This document shows, piece by piece, positions 53,138-61,693 of a stretch of DNA of 64,000 bases. This DNA comes from CBDATG01 sp965200145 (GTDB taxonomy: Bacteria > Chloroflexota > Dehalococcoidia > Lucifugimonadales > Lucifugimonadaceae). Under the pieces are notes generated by a model. The model was not told the DNA's origin. It searched no databases and worked only from the letters and a program-made list of their open reading frames with translations. How positions within the stretch are numbered: the first letter of the stretch is position 1; each line of letters opens with the position of its first letter. The translations under genes were made by a program, and so were the position numbers. The stretch is taken from the NCBI GenBank assembly GCA_965200145.1, contig CBDATG010000001.1, forward strand, positions 1-64,000, written 5' to 3'.

Positions 53138-53143
53138 GATAAT
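53138..53143 (+). promoter_or_regulatory. -10-like GATAAT close to the RDD gene start
   Basis: GATAAT ends 6 bases before the ATG at 53150. If used, the transcript would start at about the start codon, another near-leaderless arrangement like those of rsfS and thiL. Confidence 0.3.
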
Positions 53144-53149
53144 GAACCT

Positions 53150-54034
53150 ATGCCAGATACCCCGAACCCCGAATCGTCAGGCACCGGGCCCGGAGTCCGC
53201 GTCCCGCGTCCCGACGACCTACGCAACCTAAAACTCGGTTCGCGCGGGCGAACAGGTCCCGCTCACGATCGCCCCGAGTCTGACGGGCCAACCGACGACA
53301 AGCCCCGAAGCGAGCCGGCGTCAACATCCGGCGGTTGGGTTGAACCCGGACAGCATCGCCCTAGCGTGTCGGGACAGGAATGGATTGATCCAAGAGACAG
53401 GCCGAATGAGCCCGTTGACAATTCAAATCAGAGTCCTTGGCGACGAATGTTTGGCGGATCGGGAGATAGCTCTGATCCGACAGTTCCTGGTAGACCGCCC
53501 AGCCATTGGAAGCGACTGGTGGCGTACGTCATTGACGCGATCATCATTGCTTCCGCTCTCAGCGTCATATTCCCCGTTGTCATCGGGCGACCCTACATTG
53601 ACATAGATGAAATCAGGGCGTGGATAGAAGCGTCAGCCAATCGGGCCAACATCGAACAAGCCAACGGTGCTAGCCCTACGGGGTCCTCAGAAAACGCATC
53701 GGAATCCAACCCGTTTCCATTTCTCGCGTTCAACACAGCAACTGGACTAAATCTAGCCGCTTACATCCTCTATCACGGCGTGCTACTCGGACTAGTAGGT
53801 GCAACCGTCGGAAAACGACTGATGGGAATCACAGTTTGCGGAACGAACGGTCTGCCGATCGGAATCCCAAGAGGTGTGGTTCGCTCAATCGGGCTGTTCT
53901 TGACGGCGACTCTCGCCGCAGTGGGCTTCTTGGTAGTGTTGATCCATCCAAGACGCCGTGCTCTGCACGACTTAATCGCTGGCTCCTATCCAATCGAAAG
54001 GTCACACTCCTTCGAACGCGTTGACCAGCTCTAA
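53150..54034 (+). CDS. RDD-family membrane protein
   Basis: 294 residues. The first 120 residues are hydrophilic and rich in Pro, Asp, Ser and Gly (disordered), ending near HWKRLVAYVIDAIIIASALSVIF, which starts the RDD domain. About three spans follow: residues 123-143, 200-222 and 240-262. The conserved core (KRLMGITVCGTNG, ...RRRALHDLIAGS) matches the family. Some RDD proteins act in Na+ or Li+ exchange, but most are unassigned. The long N-terminal region is unusual. Confidence 0.85.
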   Translation: MPDTPNPESSGTGPGVRVPRPDDLRNLKLGSRGRTGPAHDRPESDGPTDDKPRSEPASTSGGWVEPGQHRPSVSGQEWIDPRDRPNEPVDNSNQSPWRRMFGGSGDSSDPTVPGRPPSHWKRLVAYVIDAIIIASALSVIFPVVIGRPYIDIDEIRAWIEASANRANIEQANGASPTGSSENASESNPFPFLAFNTATGLNLAAYILYHGVLLGLVGATVGKRLMGITVCGTNGLPIGIPRGVVRSIGLFLTATLAAVGFLVVLIHPRRRALHDLIAGSYPIERSHSFERVDQL

Positions 54035-54068
54035 TAACCTGCGTCACGCCAAGTCAAACTCGAACCAT

Positions 54069-54074
54069 GGGAGG
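54069..54074 (+). promoter_or_regulatory. Shine-Dalgarno GGGAGG deciding the SDR start
   Basis: GGGAGG is 6 bases before ATG at 54081. The frame opens earlier at 54021 within the end of the RDD gene, but this site and the Rossmann motif place the start at 54081. Confidence 0.75.
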
Positions 54075-54080
54075 CCGAAT

Positions 54081-54998
54081 ATGAAACGCATCTTGGTCAC
54101 GGGCGCGAGCGGTTACATCGCATCTCAACTGCTGCCGGCGTTGCGCGGGAAGTACCGGCTTACGTTAACTGACGCAACGGACTCGGATCATGAAGGCAAT
54201 AGAGTGCAAGGTGTTGAAGTCGTGGACTTGATGGGTGACGATCGCTCTAGATTCGCCCACTTGTTCGACGGGCAGGATTCTGTTATCCATCTCGCATATC
54301 GGCGTTCCTCCGCGGGTGGTGTATACGGTGATGCGGTGCCACAGATCGAGCGATTCGACACGGAACTCTCAAACGTCAAGATGGCGAACAACGTCTACCG
54401 TTGCGCCTTTGAGGCTGGCGTGAAACGCGTCGTCATGGCAAGCTCGAATCACGCAGCTGATTGGTATGAACACGCGCTGATACACCGCGGCAAGAAGGAG
54501 ACGGTGTTCCCTGACGAGCTACCTCTTTCGGACAACTTCTACGGATGGGCGAAAGCCGCATACGAGCTGCTCGGTTACCCCTATGCTTGCGGCGCGTTCG
54601 GGAGCAAGCTGGAAGTAGTGCAAGTACGAATCGGTAATCCGCGCAATCCAGTTGCGAAAGATGTGTTGAAAGCCGACTTCCCCGGACACGGCGGATCAGG
54701 CATCGCCTCCTACAAGCGGGCACTGGGCGCGCACTTCAGCGAACGCGACTTGCAACAGCTATTCGTCCGCGCCGTTGAGGCTAAAGACATCTCGAATCAG
54801 CATGGCGTACCGTGGCTCGTGGTGTACGGCATCAGTGGAAACACGAGAGCATTCTGGTCAATACAGTCGGCTCGCGATGTTCTGGAGTATGAACCGCAGG
54901 ACGACTCCGAAGTCAAGTTCGCCGACGACATCAGAACCTACGTTCTTGCCGATCCAACATCATGGGCGGGCAGGGTTGGCTCACTGCATACTCAATAG
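54081..54998 (+). CDS. NAD-dependent epimerase/dehydratase (uronate dehydrogenase-like SDR)
   Basis: 305 residues starting MKRILVTGASGYIASQLL, the NAD-binding loop. The active-site pattern is YGWAKAAYE (YxxxK) with an upstream MASSNHAADWYEH, as in uronate dehydrogenases and related extended SDRs. It likely oxidises a uronic acid or epimerises a sugar. Sugar-acid dehydratase genes are elsewhere in the window. Transcription could continue from the RDD gene. Confidence 0.88.
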   Translation: MKRILVTGASGYIASQLLPALRGKYRLTLTDATDSDHEGNRVQGVEVVDLMGDDRSRFAHLFDGQDSVIHLAYRRSSAGGVYGDAVPQIERFDTELSNVKMANNVYRCAFEAGVKRVVMASSNHAADWYEHALIHRGKKETVFPDELPLSDNFYGWAKAAYELLGYPYACGAFGSKLEVVQVRIGNPRNPVAKDVLKADFPGHGGSGIASYKRALGAHFSERDLQQLFVRAVEAKDISNQHGVPWLVVYGISGNTRAFWSIQSARDVLEYEPQDDSEVKFADDIRTYVLADPTSWAGRVGSLHTQ

Positions 54999-55112
54999 TG
55001 GTCCAGTCCGGCGCCAAGGTAGCACGGAGCGAGTAGGAAGGAGGCACCTCTCGCTCCTGCGGCCGATTGCCGAGGTCGACCGTTGCTACCGTTGAAGCCG
55101 GGCGGACAATTG

Positions 55113-55136
55113 GGCTCACTCAATTCACGGTGAGCC
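55113..55136. terminator. Hairpin between convergent SDR and FtsZ-like genes
   Basis: GGCTCAC (55113-55119) pairs with GTGAGCC (55130-55136) around a 10-base loop. It is in the 159-base gap between two converging genes and may terminate one or both. T-runs are weak. Confidence 0.4.
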
Positions 55137-55157
55137 GACATTTGGTTGGACTGTGTT

Positions 55158-56279
55158 TCATAGCAATGCGGCGGAGCCCACGAGATGCCCATTAGTTGAA
55201 CCCGTCGCCGACCCTCCAAGCCTCGCCGCCAGCACTCGCTCAGCCGCTTCAACGGCGGCATTCGGCTCCAATTCATCGAATCCCAAGTCGTCAAGAGCGT
55301 CACGCGACTCCACGTCAGACGCGTCGGCGAGCCGAGCGTCACCGGCGATGATGCTCACCCTGACCTTCGTTGAACTCTTTGGCAGGGGAACGAAAGTCGT
55401 CGCGACTTGAGCATCAGGCGACAGCTCACGCTCTATGAACGCCATGACAGCGTTCAACGTCTTCACTGGAAGATCAGCCGGTGCTGAAATCGTTACACCG
55501 ACCGTTGACGCATCGCTGAGAGCCAGTCCAGATGTCAGCGGGTTACGCACCGCGTCCCGCGTAGCCCTGCGGAACTCTTCAACGCTATTCGCCGCGCCGT
55601 GGCTTATGAACGCGTTGCGGGATTGAGAAATCAGATCGAGCGTGACTCCGGCGCCGTTCAGCGCCCCTGCGTTGGAATTATTGTCAACGGTCAACAGCGT
55701 CATCAGCGCCCGCGCCTGTGCCTGCGCCAACTCGTCAGCGACATTGCCGACGCTCGCGGTGGCCGACAGCGCTTTATCTGCATCCACGACCGCGACCGGG
55801 CATCCTGTGTCGGCGAGTTTGCACAAAGTCTCCTCCGCAACCTTGCGACGCATCGGTCCCTCAAACGAGAATGGCATGGTACAGATAACTATCACCTTTG
55901 ATCCGATGCCAATCGCCGTGTTGATTACCGATGGTGCCAGGTCGTAGCTCGCCCTCCCACCTAAGCCCATTAGCACGTACGTTCTTGTGTAACCGCTTAT
56001 CGTTGACCTGACGCGCAGGATGTCGGTCTCATCTACCGGCTCCCCATCGGTCAGTCCGTTCTTGTTGCGAACCGAGAACATCGGATAACCTACCGTAACC
56101 TTCGTGCCTGAGCTGTGTCGACGAAGTTCATTCGCGTCGCGGTCAATCAGCACTGCGTCCATGGGCAGCTGGAGGTCCTTGGCGATCGCAGATGCCGATG
56201 CAGAGCCGGCACCGCCGATCCCGACGATGCATGCGCTACGATTTCCTGATGAGTTAGCTCTCGAACGGGTGTCGATCAT
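55158..56279 (-). CDS. Divergent FtsZ/tubulin-superfamily protein with degenerate GTPase motifs
   Basis: 373 residues from ATG at 56279; GGAGGT (56284-56289) is 4 bases upstream, so longer frames are unlikely. The fold can be followed against FtsZ: IVGIGGAGSASASAIA (loop T1, residues 18-33), AVLIDRDANEL (like AVNTDAQAL), PFSFEG (136-141) and VADELAQAQARALMTLL. The C-terminal domain is alignable from GVTLDLISQS to the VSIIAG strand. Yet the GGGTGTG signature (T4) is replaced by GGRASYD (107-113), and the T7 loop reads TLDLIS instead of NxDxxD, losing one catalytic acid. No FtsA-binding tail is seen. Likely GTPase-dead or of altered nucleotide use. It diverges from a PD-(D/E)XK gene. Confidence 0.78.
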   Translation of the reverse strand: MIDTRSRANSSGNRSACIVGIGGAGSASASAIAKDLQLPMDAVLIDRDANELRRHSSGTKVTVGYPMFSVRNKNGLTDGEPVDETDILRVRSTISGYTRTYVLMGLGGRASYDLAPSVINTAIGIGSKVIVICTMPFSFEGPMRRKVAEETLCKLADTGCPVAVVDADKALSATASVGNVADELAQAQARALMTLLTVDNNSNAGALNGAGVTLDLISQSRNAFISHGAANSVEEFRRATRDAVRNPLTSGLALSDASTVGVTISAPADLPVKTLNAVMAFIERELSPDAQVATTFVPLPKSSTKVRVSIIAGDARLADASDVESRDALDDLGFDELEPNAAVEAAERVLAARLGGSATGSTNGHLVGSAALL

Positions 56280-56387
56280 CTCTACCTCCATTATGGTTCC
56301 ATTAGGCGTTGGATCGCGTCGTTTGAAACTGCGTTGCGTTCTATGATAGCATCTACATTTAATTCTCAACATTTTATTTGTAATTTT

Positions 56388-56403
56388 TTGTGATGTTTCA
56401 CAA
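56388..56403. promoter_or_regulatory. 16-bp palindrome in AT-rich divergent promoter
   Basis: TTGTGA, TGTT, TCACAA is perfectly symmetrical with 6-bp arms. It sits between the divergent FtsZ-like and PD-(D/E)XK genes, in a patch (about 56341-56420) much richer in A+T than its surroundings. It resembles a regulator binding site; the spacer is 4, not 6, so a canonical CRP site is not matched. Confidence 0.45.
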
Positions 56404-56438
56404 TCTCAAGACATTTGTGTTGCATGCGTGGTGATTCC

Positions 56439-57212
56439 ATGATTGAAGACGATTATTCAGAGACACAGAAGCTGCTACGAACCAATGGCGAGACTCTGAC
56501 GACCGTGAATCTCAAATGGGCCGCATGGCGGTGGCTTTGGGAAGTGGCCGGTTGCAGAGCGATAGGTTTCGAGGTGAAGCTTGAAGGACCGTTCGGACGG
56601 ATCGCCGACCTTGTCGGAGTGGGACGGGAAAACGTTGTCTACTTGATCGAAGTCAAGTCAAGTCGCGCCGACTTGCGACGCGATGACCACTCCGCGAACG
56701 ATCGTGCCCGCGTCAAAGCCGAGCACTCCGCGTTGGCGGACGCGGCCGAACTCGCCACTGCGATCCTTGACGACGCGCGCAGGGAAGCACTGGCAAGTAC
56801 GGCACCGGACAAGGACTGGCGCGAAGCTAGTTCCTATCAAGCGGCGCGGCGAGAGCTTGATGCCGCTAGGGTAAAACTAGAGCGGCGCACCCGAAGTTTG
56901 AAAGCATTCTCAACAAAGTTTCACGATCCGAACTTCCTAGCGTGCGCCGACTTCCACTGCATCATGGCTCCGCCAGGGCTCGTATCCGTATACGAGTTGC
57001 CACCGTTCTGGGGGCTACTTGACGCGAGCGGTCAAACGGTCGTTGAACCCACCCCGAAGCAGATCAGACGCAACACAACGCACGTGCTTCGAGCCATCGC
57101 AAAGGCCAACACGCGCGATATTCGCAAACTGTGCGTGAGCAGCCCGAAGCCAAATTCCGCTCAAGTGGACGATACCGGCGACGACGAGTCTTCAGTCGAG
57201 CATTCCAGATAG
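56439..57212 (+). CDS. PD-(D/E)XK nuclease-like protein, MmcB-related
   Basis: About 257 residues from ATG at 56439; ATG 56424 and TTG 56415 are alternatives and no site decides clearly. Residues 54-76 carry the nuclease-like pattern: Asp57 in RIADLVG and Glu71-Val-Lys73 in YLIEVKSSRADLR, similar to MmcB-type DNA repair proteins. Residues about 80-155 are an Ala/Arg/Asp-rich helical insertion. The last part (CADFHCIMAPPGLV, YELPPFWGLL) resumes the fold. Function is not known; a DNA-processing role is inferred. Its end overlaps the converging aminotransferase gene by 21 bases. Confidence 0.7.
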   Translation: MIEDDYSETQKLLRTNGETLTTVNLKWAAWRWLWEVAGCRAIGFEVKLEGPFGRIADLVGVGRENVVYLIEVKSSRADLRRDDHSANDRARVKAEHSALADAAELATAILDDARREALASTAPDKDWREASSYQAARRELDAARVKLERRTRSLKAFSTKFHDPNFLACADFHCIMAPPGLVSVYELPPFWGLLDASGQTVVEPTPKQIRRNTTHVLRAIAKANTRDIRKLCVSSPKPNSAQVDDTGDDESSVEHSR

Positions 57213-58352
57213 GCGACGCACCGCCTCGGTCAGGTTCTCCTGCGAGTTGGCGAACGAAATGCGGATATAACCATCGCCGTACTCGCCAAAGGCGGTGCCG
57301 GACAGCAACGCGACTCCGGCCTCGTCCATCGCGCGCTCTGCAAACTCGCGGCACGTCATACCTGTCCCGGATACATTCGGGAAAGCGTAGAACGCGCCTC
57401 GCGGCACCTGACATGTAACACCAGATAGGGAATTCATGCCATCAACAATCAGGTCCCGCCGAGCTCGGAACTCCCGCATTAACTCGCCAACGAAGTCTTG
57501 CGGACCTTCCAATGCGGCTATTCCAGCCATCTGGACCGCCACCGATGTGCATGAGACAGAATTGGTCATCAGCTTGGTAACCGCGTCGATCATGAAATCA
57601 GGGAAGATGCCGTACCCCAAACGCCAACCCGTCATCGCGTAACTCTTAGAGAAACCGTCCAAAATCACAGTGCGATCGATCATGTCGGGGAAACTCGTGA
57701 TCGATACGTGCGAGCCTTCGTAGTACATGTCCTTGTAGATCTCATCTGATAGCACGATCAAGTCGTTCGCAACCACAATCTCGGCGATACGCTCCAAGTC
57801 TCGCGCAGGGACGACGCTGCCGCATGGATTGTTGGGCGAGTTAACGATCAGCAACTTTGTGCGTTCCGTTACAAGCGACTCCAGCCGATCAACATCCAGT
57901 GAGAAGCCGAAACGCTCCTCTAGCGGGATCGGAACAGCGGTTCCACCCGAATAGTTGATCATCGACTCGTAAATCGGAAACCCCGGATTTGGGTATATGA
58001 CCTCGTCACCCTCCTCGACCAGAGCGAGAATCGAGAAGAACATGACTGGTTTGCCTCCGGGCGTGACGATCACTCGCGATGCGGAGATATCGTAGCCTTG
58101 AACTTCCGTCTGGTGTTTGGCTATCGCTTCGCGTACCGCCATCTCGCCTGGTGATGGTCCGTAGTGGGTGTAGCCCGCGTCGAGCGCGTCCTTCGCTGCC
58201 TGCTTGATGTGCGAAGGCGTGTCAAAGTCGGGCTCCCCGATCTCCAAGTGCACGATGCTACGGCCTTGTGCCTCAAGTTCACGTGCTCTGGCAAGCGTGA
58301 GGAACGCGGTTTCGGTACCAAGGCGGCTTTGACGACTAGCGAGTTGCTGCAA
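57192..58352 (-). CDS. Class I pyridoxal-phosphate aminotransferase
   Basis: 386 residues from TTG at 58352, with AGAGGT 7 bases upstream. The PLP lysine is in DGFSKSYAMTGWRLGYG; NSPNNPCGSV and LSDEIYKDMYYEG hold the cofactor Asn and Asp/Tyr, and YIRISFANS includes the Arg that binds the substrate carboxylate. It belongs to the aspartate/aromatic aminotransferase fold group I. Exact substrate unknown. Confidence 0.93.
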   Translation of the reverse strand: MQQLASRQSRLGTETAFLTLARARELEAQGRSIVHLEIGEPDFDTPSHIKQAAKDALDAGYTHYGPSPGEMAVREAIAKHQTEVQGYDISASRVIVTPGGKPVMFFSILALVEEGDEVIYPNPGFPIYESMINYSGGTAVPIPLEERFGFSLDVDRLESLVTERTKLLIVNSPNNPCGSVVPARDLERIAEIVVANDLIVLSDEIYKDMYYEGSHVSITSFPDMIDRTVILDGFSKSYAMTGWRLGYGIFPDFMIDAVTKLMTNSVSCTSVAVQMAGIAALEGPQDFVGELMREFRARRDLIVDGMNSLSGVTCQVPRGAFYAFPNVSGTGMTCREFAERAMDEAGVALLSGTAFGEYGDGYIRISFANSQENLTEAVRRLSGMLD

Positions 58353-58508
58353 GATAATGACCTCTAACTATCAGGCGAAATCAATCGCGATACCTGTCCA
58401 ACTGGGATCTAAGGATACGGCGTTCAAGGATAAACGCGCTCACTCACAGCGCGAGACTAAAGTCGTCTGAACCAACATCCAAGACCCTAGTTTCGCGCCG
58501 ACAACAGA

Positions 58509-59315
58509 ATGAGCCAGAATTCTACGAGCACCTATGCGCCAATGGACTACGAGCAGTGGGCCCGGGTATACGACCTTTTCTACTCCGTTGGACCGGAGTT
58601 GGAGGTTGACTTCTATCTCGATCTGATGCAAGAGTGCGATGCACCGGTACTCGAGCTGGGAGTTGGAACTGGCCGCGTAGCGATACCGGCCGCGCTCGCA
58701 GGGCACCAGGTTGTAGGCGTTGACTCACAACCATCGATGCTGAAAGTAGCGAAGTCGAAATCCGCGAAAGCCGGCGTCGAATCTGGGGGCCTCGAATTGA
58801 TGCAAGGTGATATGGCTGAGCTAAGCCTTGAGTTCCGCGACTTCAGTATGGTGATAATCCCAGGGAACAGTTTGGCCCTCGTGCTGTCCGAAGTAGCGCA
58901 GCAGGCGACAATCCTAGCTGCCGCGGAACACCTCAAACCAGGCGGCGCGCTGGTATTCAGTCTGTACAACGCATCCGATCACATCATCGATAACGAGGAC
59001 AACGAGCGGTTCTTACTCGGAGTTGTGGATGACCCAACGGAACCGAAGCGGCACATCCTCAGCGGCATCAACCGGTTCGACAGGTCACAACAGATCAACG
59101 ACTGCACGCAATACATGGAAACAGTCTCACGCGACGGCACACTGCTGCATCGACAAGAGCTCAGGGTAGTGACCCGTTACCTAACACGGGCGCAGGCCGA
59201 GAGAATGGTTACAAGCGCCAAGCTCCAAGTTGAGCACGTATACGGTGACTTTGACCGTTCGGGATACAGCGAATCCAGTGACGAGATGATTCTCGTTTGC
59301 AGGAAGCTTGAGTGA
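58509..59315 (+). CDS. Class I SAM-dependent methyltransferase
   Basis: 268 residues. Motif I VLELGVGTGRVAIPAAL binds S-adenosylmethionine, followed by VVGVDSQPSMLKVAKSK and LMQGDMAELSLE. The N-terminal YEQWARVYDLFYS is common in small-molecule methyltransferases. The C-terminal lobe (YLTRAQAERMVTSAKLQVEHVYGDF, in parts) suggests a Methyltransf_25-type enzyme. Substrate unknown. It diverges from the aminotransferase gene. Confidence 0.9.
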   Translation: MSQNSTSTYAPMDYEQWARVYDLFYSVGPELEVDFYLDLMQECDAPVLELGVGTGRVAIPAALAGHQVVGVDSQPSMLKVAKSKSAKAGVESGGLELMQGDMAELSLEFRDFSMVIIPGNSLALVLSEVAQQATILAAAEHLKPGGALVFSLYNASDHIIDNEDNERFLLGVVDDPTEPKRHILSGINRFDRSQQINDCTQYMETVSRDGTLLHRQELRVVTRYLTRAQAERMVTSAKLQVEHVYGDFDRSGYSESSDEMILVCRKLE

Positions 59316-59371
59316 AGTCCGAACGAGGCAAGTTCCACTCACTCTGATGCCCTATCAGATATTGCCGTTGA

Positions 59372-60364
59372 TCAATTCGCGGGACCCTGGTCCCCCAGCT
59401 GCACCGGTTCGGTCCCGGGGATGTTTTCATCGATCAGGTCGATCCAGCTCTGCGCCGCCTCGATTATGTTCGGCAACTTGGGATCCTGCGCCAACGATAT
59501 CGCCTCTTCCATATCCCACTTAGCCTCAGAGAACATACCCAGCGAGATTAGCAGGATCCCGCGATCGATGTAGTACCCGCCGCGAACCGGGTCAATCTCA
59601 ATAGCAGCGTTGAAGTCCGCCAACGCATTCGAACCGTCACGCAAGTCATCACGGTAAAACCGCCCGCGGCGCCAATACGAAGTCGCAATCGTCGGGTCCA
59701 ACTCAATCGCGTGATCAAACTCGGACAACGCTGAATCGAAGTTTCCTCGCTCGGCGTAAGCCCGCGCGATGACAATGTGCGCTTCTATCAGTTCGTCATC
59801 CAGCTCCACTGCCCGCCGAGCGTCACGCTCCGCGCCTCGACTGTCTCCGAGCGCGTAGCGCGCCTGAGCCCGATTCCCGTACAGCTGACCGATGCGTGGC
59901 CGCAACGAAATCGCCCGGTCAAAGTCAATCATCGCATCTTCGAAGTCGCCCTTGTACATCTTGGCCTGACCCCTGCCATCCCAGGCCCTCGCGAATTCGG
60001 GCTCTATCCGCACGATCGTGGTGAACCTGCGCACTGCCTCGCTGAACTCCTCCCGATTCATCATTCGATGCGCCTGGATGTACATGCCGATAGTCTCCGT
60101 AGTTTCGGGCACCGGAGTTGGAACTGGAGTCGGAGATGGTCTAGGAGTGGGGGGCGGGTCGGGCTTAGGCGTGGCAGTAGGAGGTAATGCCGTCGGTGTA
60201 GGCGTAGGCGTAGGCGTAGGAGAAACAGTCGGTGTCGGTTCAGGCATCGGTGTCGGAGATGGAGTAGGTGCCGGTGTCGCACACGACACTAACGCCGCGG
60301 CGGATGCGAACGCTATCGCGACTGCAATCAAGTAGACAGGTTTGATGGTTGTAACTGAAATCAT
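59372..60364 (-). CDS. TPR-repeat lipoprotein with Pro/Thr-rich stalk
   Basis: 330 residues. A lipoprotein signal ends in LVSC, followed by a low-complexity stalk of about 60 residues (Pro, Thr, Ser; runs of TPTP) up to near residue 90. The rest is about five tetratricopeptide repeats, for example ARAWDGRGQAKMYKGDFEDA and GQLYGNRAQARYALGDSRGA. It is expected to face outward from the membrane as a protein-binding scaffold. The partner is unknown. holA lies upstream on the same strand. Confidence 0.9.
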   Translation of the reverse strand: MISVTTIKPVYLIAVAIAFASAAALVSCATPAPTPSPTPMPEPTPTVSPTPTPTPTPTALPPTATPKPDPPPTPRPSPTPVPTPVPETTETIGMYIQAHRMMNREEFSEAVRRFTTIVRIEPEFARAWDGRGQAKMYKGDFEDAMIDFDRAISLRPRIGQLYGNRAQARYALGDSRGAERDARRAVELDDELIEAHIVIARAYAERGNFDSALSEFDHAIELDPTIATSYWRRGRFYRDDLRDGSNALADFNAAIEIDPVRGGYYIDRGILLISLGMFSEAKWDMEEAISLAQDPKLPNIIEAAQSWIDLIDENIPGTEPVQLGDQGPAN

Positions 60365-60435
60365 GCGACTCTGGATACGAAAACCATCGATTGGTAGATT
60401 GAATCCAGCGGCTGCGAGAGCGCCGCGATTAGAAG

Positions 60436-61410
60436 TTACAGACTCGCCAACCTGCCGATCAGGAACTCGGCCGAGAGCTTGCGGTCTAACCGGCCTGACT
60501 TCGTCGCGAAGTCAACTTCCAGAAGACTTCGGTGCATCTCCAATAGCCGCTTGTGACCGGATCGATTTGCCTGGCGGACCGTTTTTTCGAGCAACCACGC
60601 GTACTTGATGTTTAACCGACTGCCAATCTCCTGACGTGGTATCCCACGCATCGTCAGTTCGCTCGTCATTATCAGAGTGCGGAGCTGACGAGATAGCAGA
60701 TAGAGAATGCCCTCAGTTGTCTCGCCGCTCTGAATCAGACTTTGGCAACCAGCCAAAGCGTCACCAGATTGACGGTCGATAATGGCATCTACGACTCTGA
60801 ATATCCCTTCTTGGTGTGCATCTGACACCATTAGCTCTACGTCTCCATCGGTCAGCGGCTTGCCGTCAGCGTACAGCGCCAGTTTCCGCAATTCCGAGTC
60901 GATCCTGCGGGTGTTGTCGCCTGCCAACGCAGCGAAACGCGCCATACCTCTTCCGCTAATCGTTAGTCCGTTGAACGCAGCTCGCTCCCGAATCCAACGA
61001 TCAAGCTCAGCCCGTTTAGGCGTCGAGTACCGTTCAACCTCGGCCATGGCAGCCAACGGTTTGAGGTTCGGAATTGTCAGTCGCAACGGCGCGTAGTCAA
61101 CGAATATCAACTCGTTAGAGATGGAGTAACCATCCTTAGCGATCACAGAGCCGAGTTCTGACCAATCACCACGCACTTTTGCGTTGCGGTCCTCAAGCGG
61201 GGCAAGCATGTTCTTGACGACGATGGCTCGGCGGTCGCTCATGAACGGTACAGCACGCGCGGTGTCAATCACTTCGGCCAACATCGTGTTCGGTGCGTCG
61301 AACGTAGTGACGTTCGCATCGCGTAGGTCTGGCACTGTGATCGCCTCCAACCGCTCGTCAAGAGCGTTGGAAATTGCGAACTCGTCGTCGCCGCATATCA
61401 CTCGGATCAT
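60436..61410 (-). CDS. holA: DNA polymerase III subunit delta
   Basis: 324 residues from ATG at 61410; the frame extends to 61473, but IRVICGDDEFAISNALDERL is the usual N-terminus. Key features: a first AAA-like domain, then LDRWIRERAAFNGLTI, IDSELRKLALYADGKPLTDGDVELM and the C-terminal domain RQLRTLIMTSELTMRGIPRQEIG, which match the HolA family. Delta opens the beta clamp as part of the clamp loader. TATGCT just upstream of the ATG could serve as a near-leaderless -10. Confidence 0.9.
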   Translation of the reverse strand: MIRVICGDDEFAISNALDERLEAITVPDLRDANVTTFDAPNTMLAEVIDTARAVPFMSDRRAIVVKNMLAPLEDRNAKVRGDWSELGSVIAKDGYSISNELIFVDYAPLRLTIPNLKPLAAMAEVERYSTPKRAELDRWIRERAAFNGLTISGRGMARFAALAGDNTRRIDSELRKLALYADGKPLTDGDVELMVSDAHQEGIFRVVDAIIDRQSGDALAGCQSLIQSGETTEGILYLLSRQLRTLIMTSELTMRGIPRQEIGSRLNIKYAWLLEKTVRQANRSGHKRLLEMHRSLLEVDFATKSGRLDRKLSAEFLIGRLASL

Positions 61411-61693
61411 GACTTCAGCATATCTCACCGATAAGCAGACATCACACCGGACTGTGAATGCGATCCCACCCACTCCTATAATTGGAATGTTGCGAGAAAC
61501 CCGTCATCCAAGTGTCGCATCAATCCAGCCGATCCTTGTGCGTCACCACCTTGCGAATGTCATCCTACGCACCTAGCCGATCGAAGTTACTAGTGCTTAC
61601 TGTGGTTTCGCAACGCAGGGCACCTTAGCACGGCCCGGCCTCGCTCCGATTCGCGCCCAACTTTCCGTCCACGATTCTGATTCGACAACGTCA

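Noticed and set aside
56388..56403. Reading the TTGTGA/TCACAA palindrome as a CRP site
   Set aside because: A CRP site needs a 6-base spacer between TGTGA and TCACA; here it is 4. Kept only as an unassigned palindrome.
61184..61576. 130-residue plus-strand frame, or a 29-residue ORF from ATG at 61487 just after TATAAT
   Set aside because: Most of the frame is antisense to holA. The short remainder has no ribosome site and the ATG is too close to the -10 element to be translated from it.
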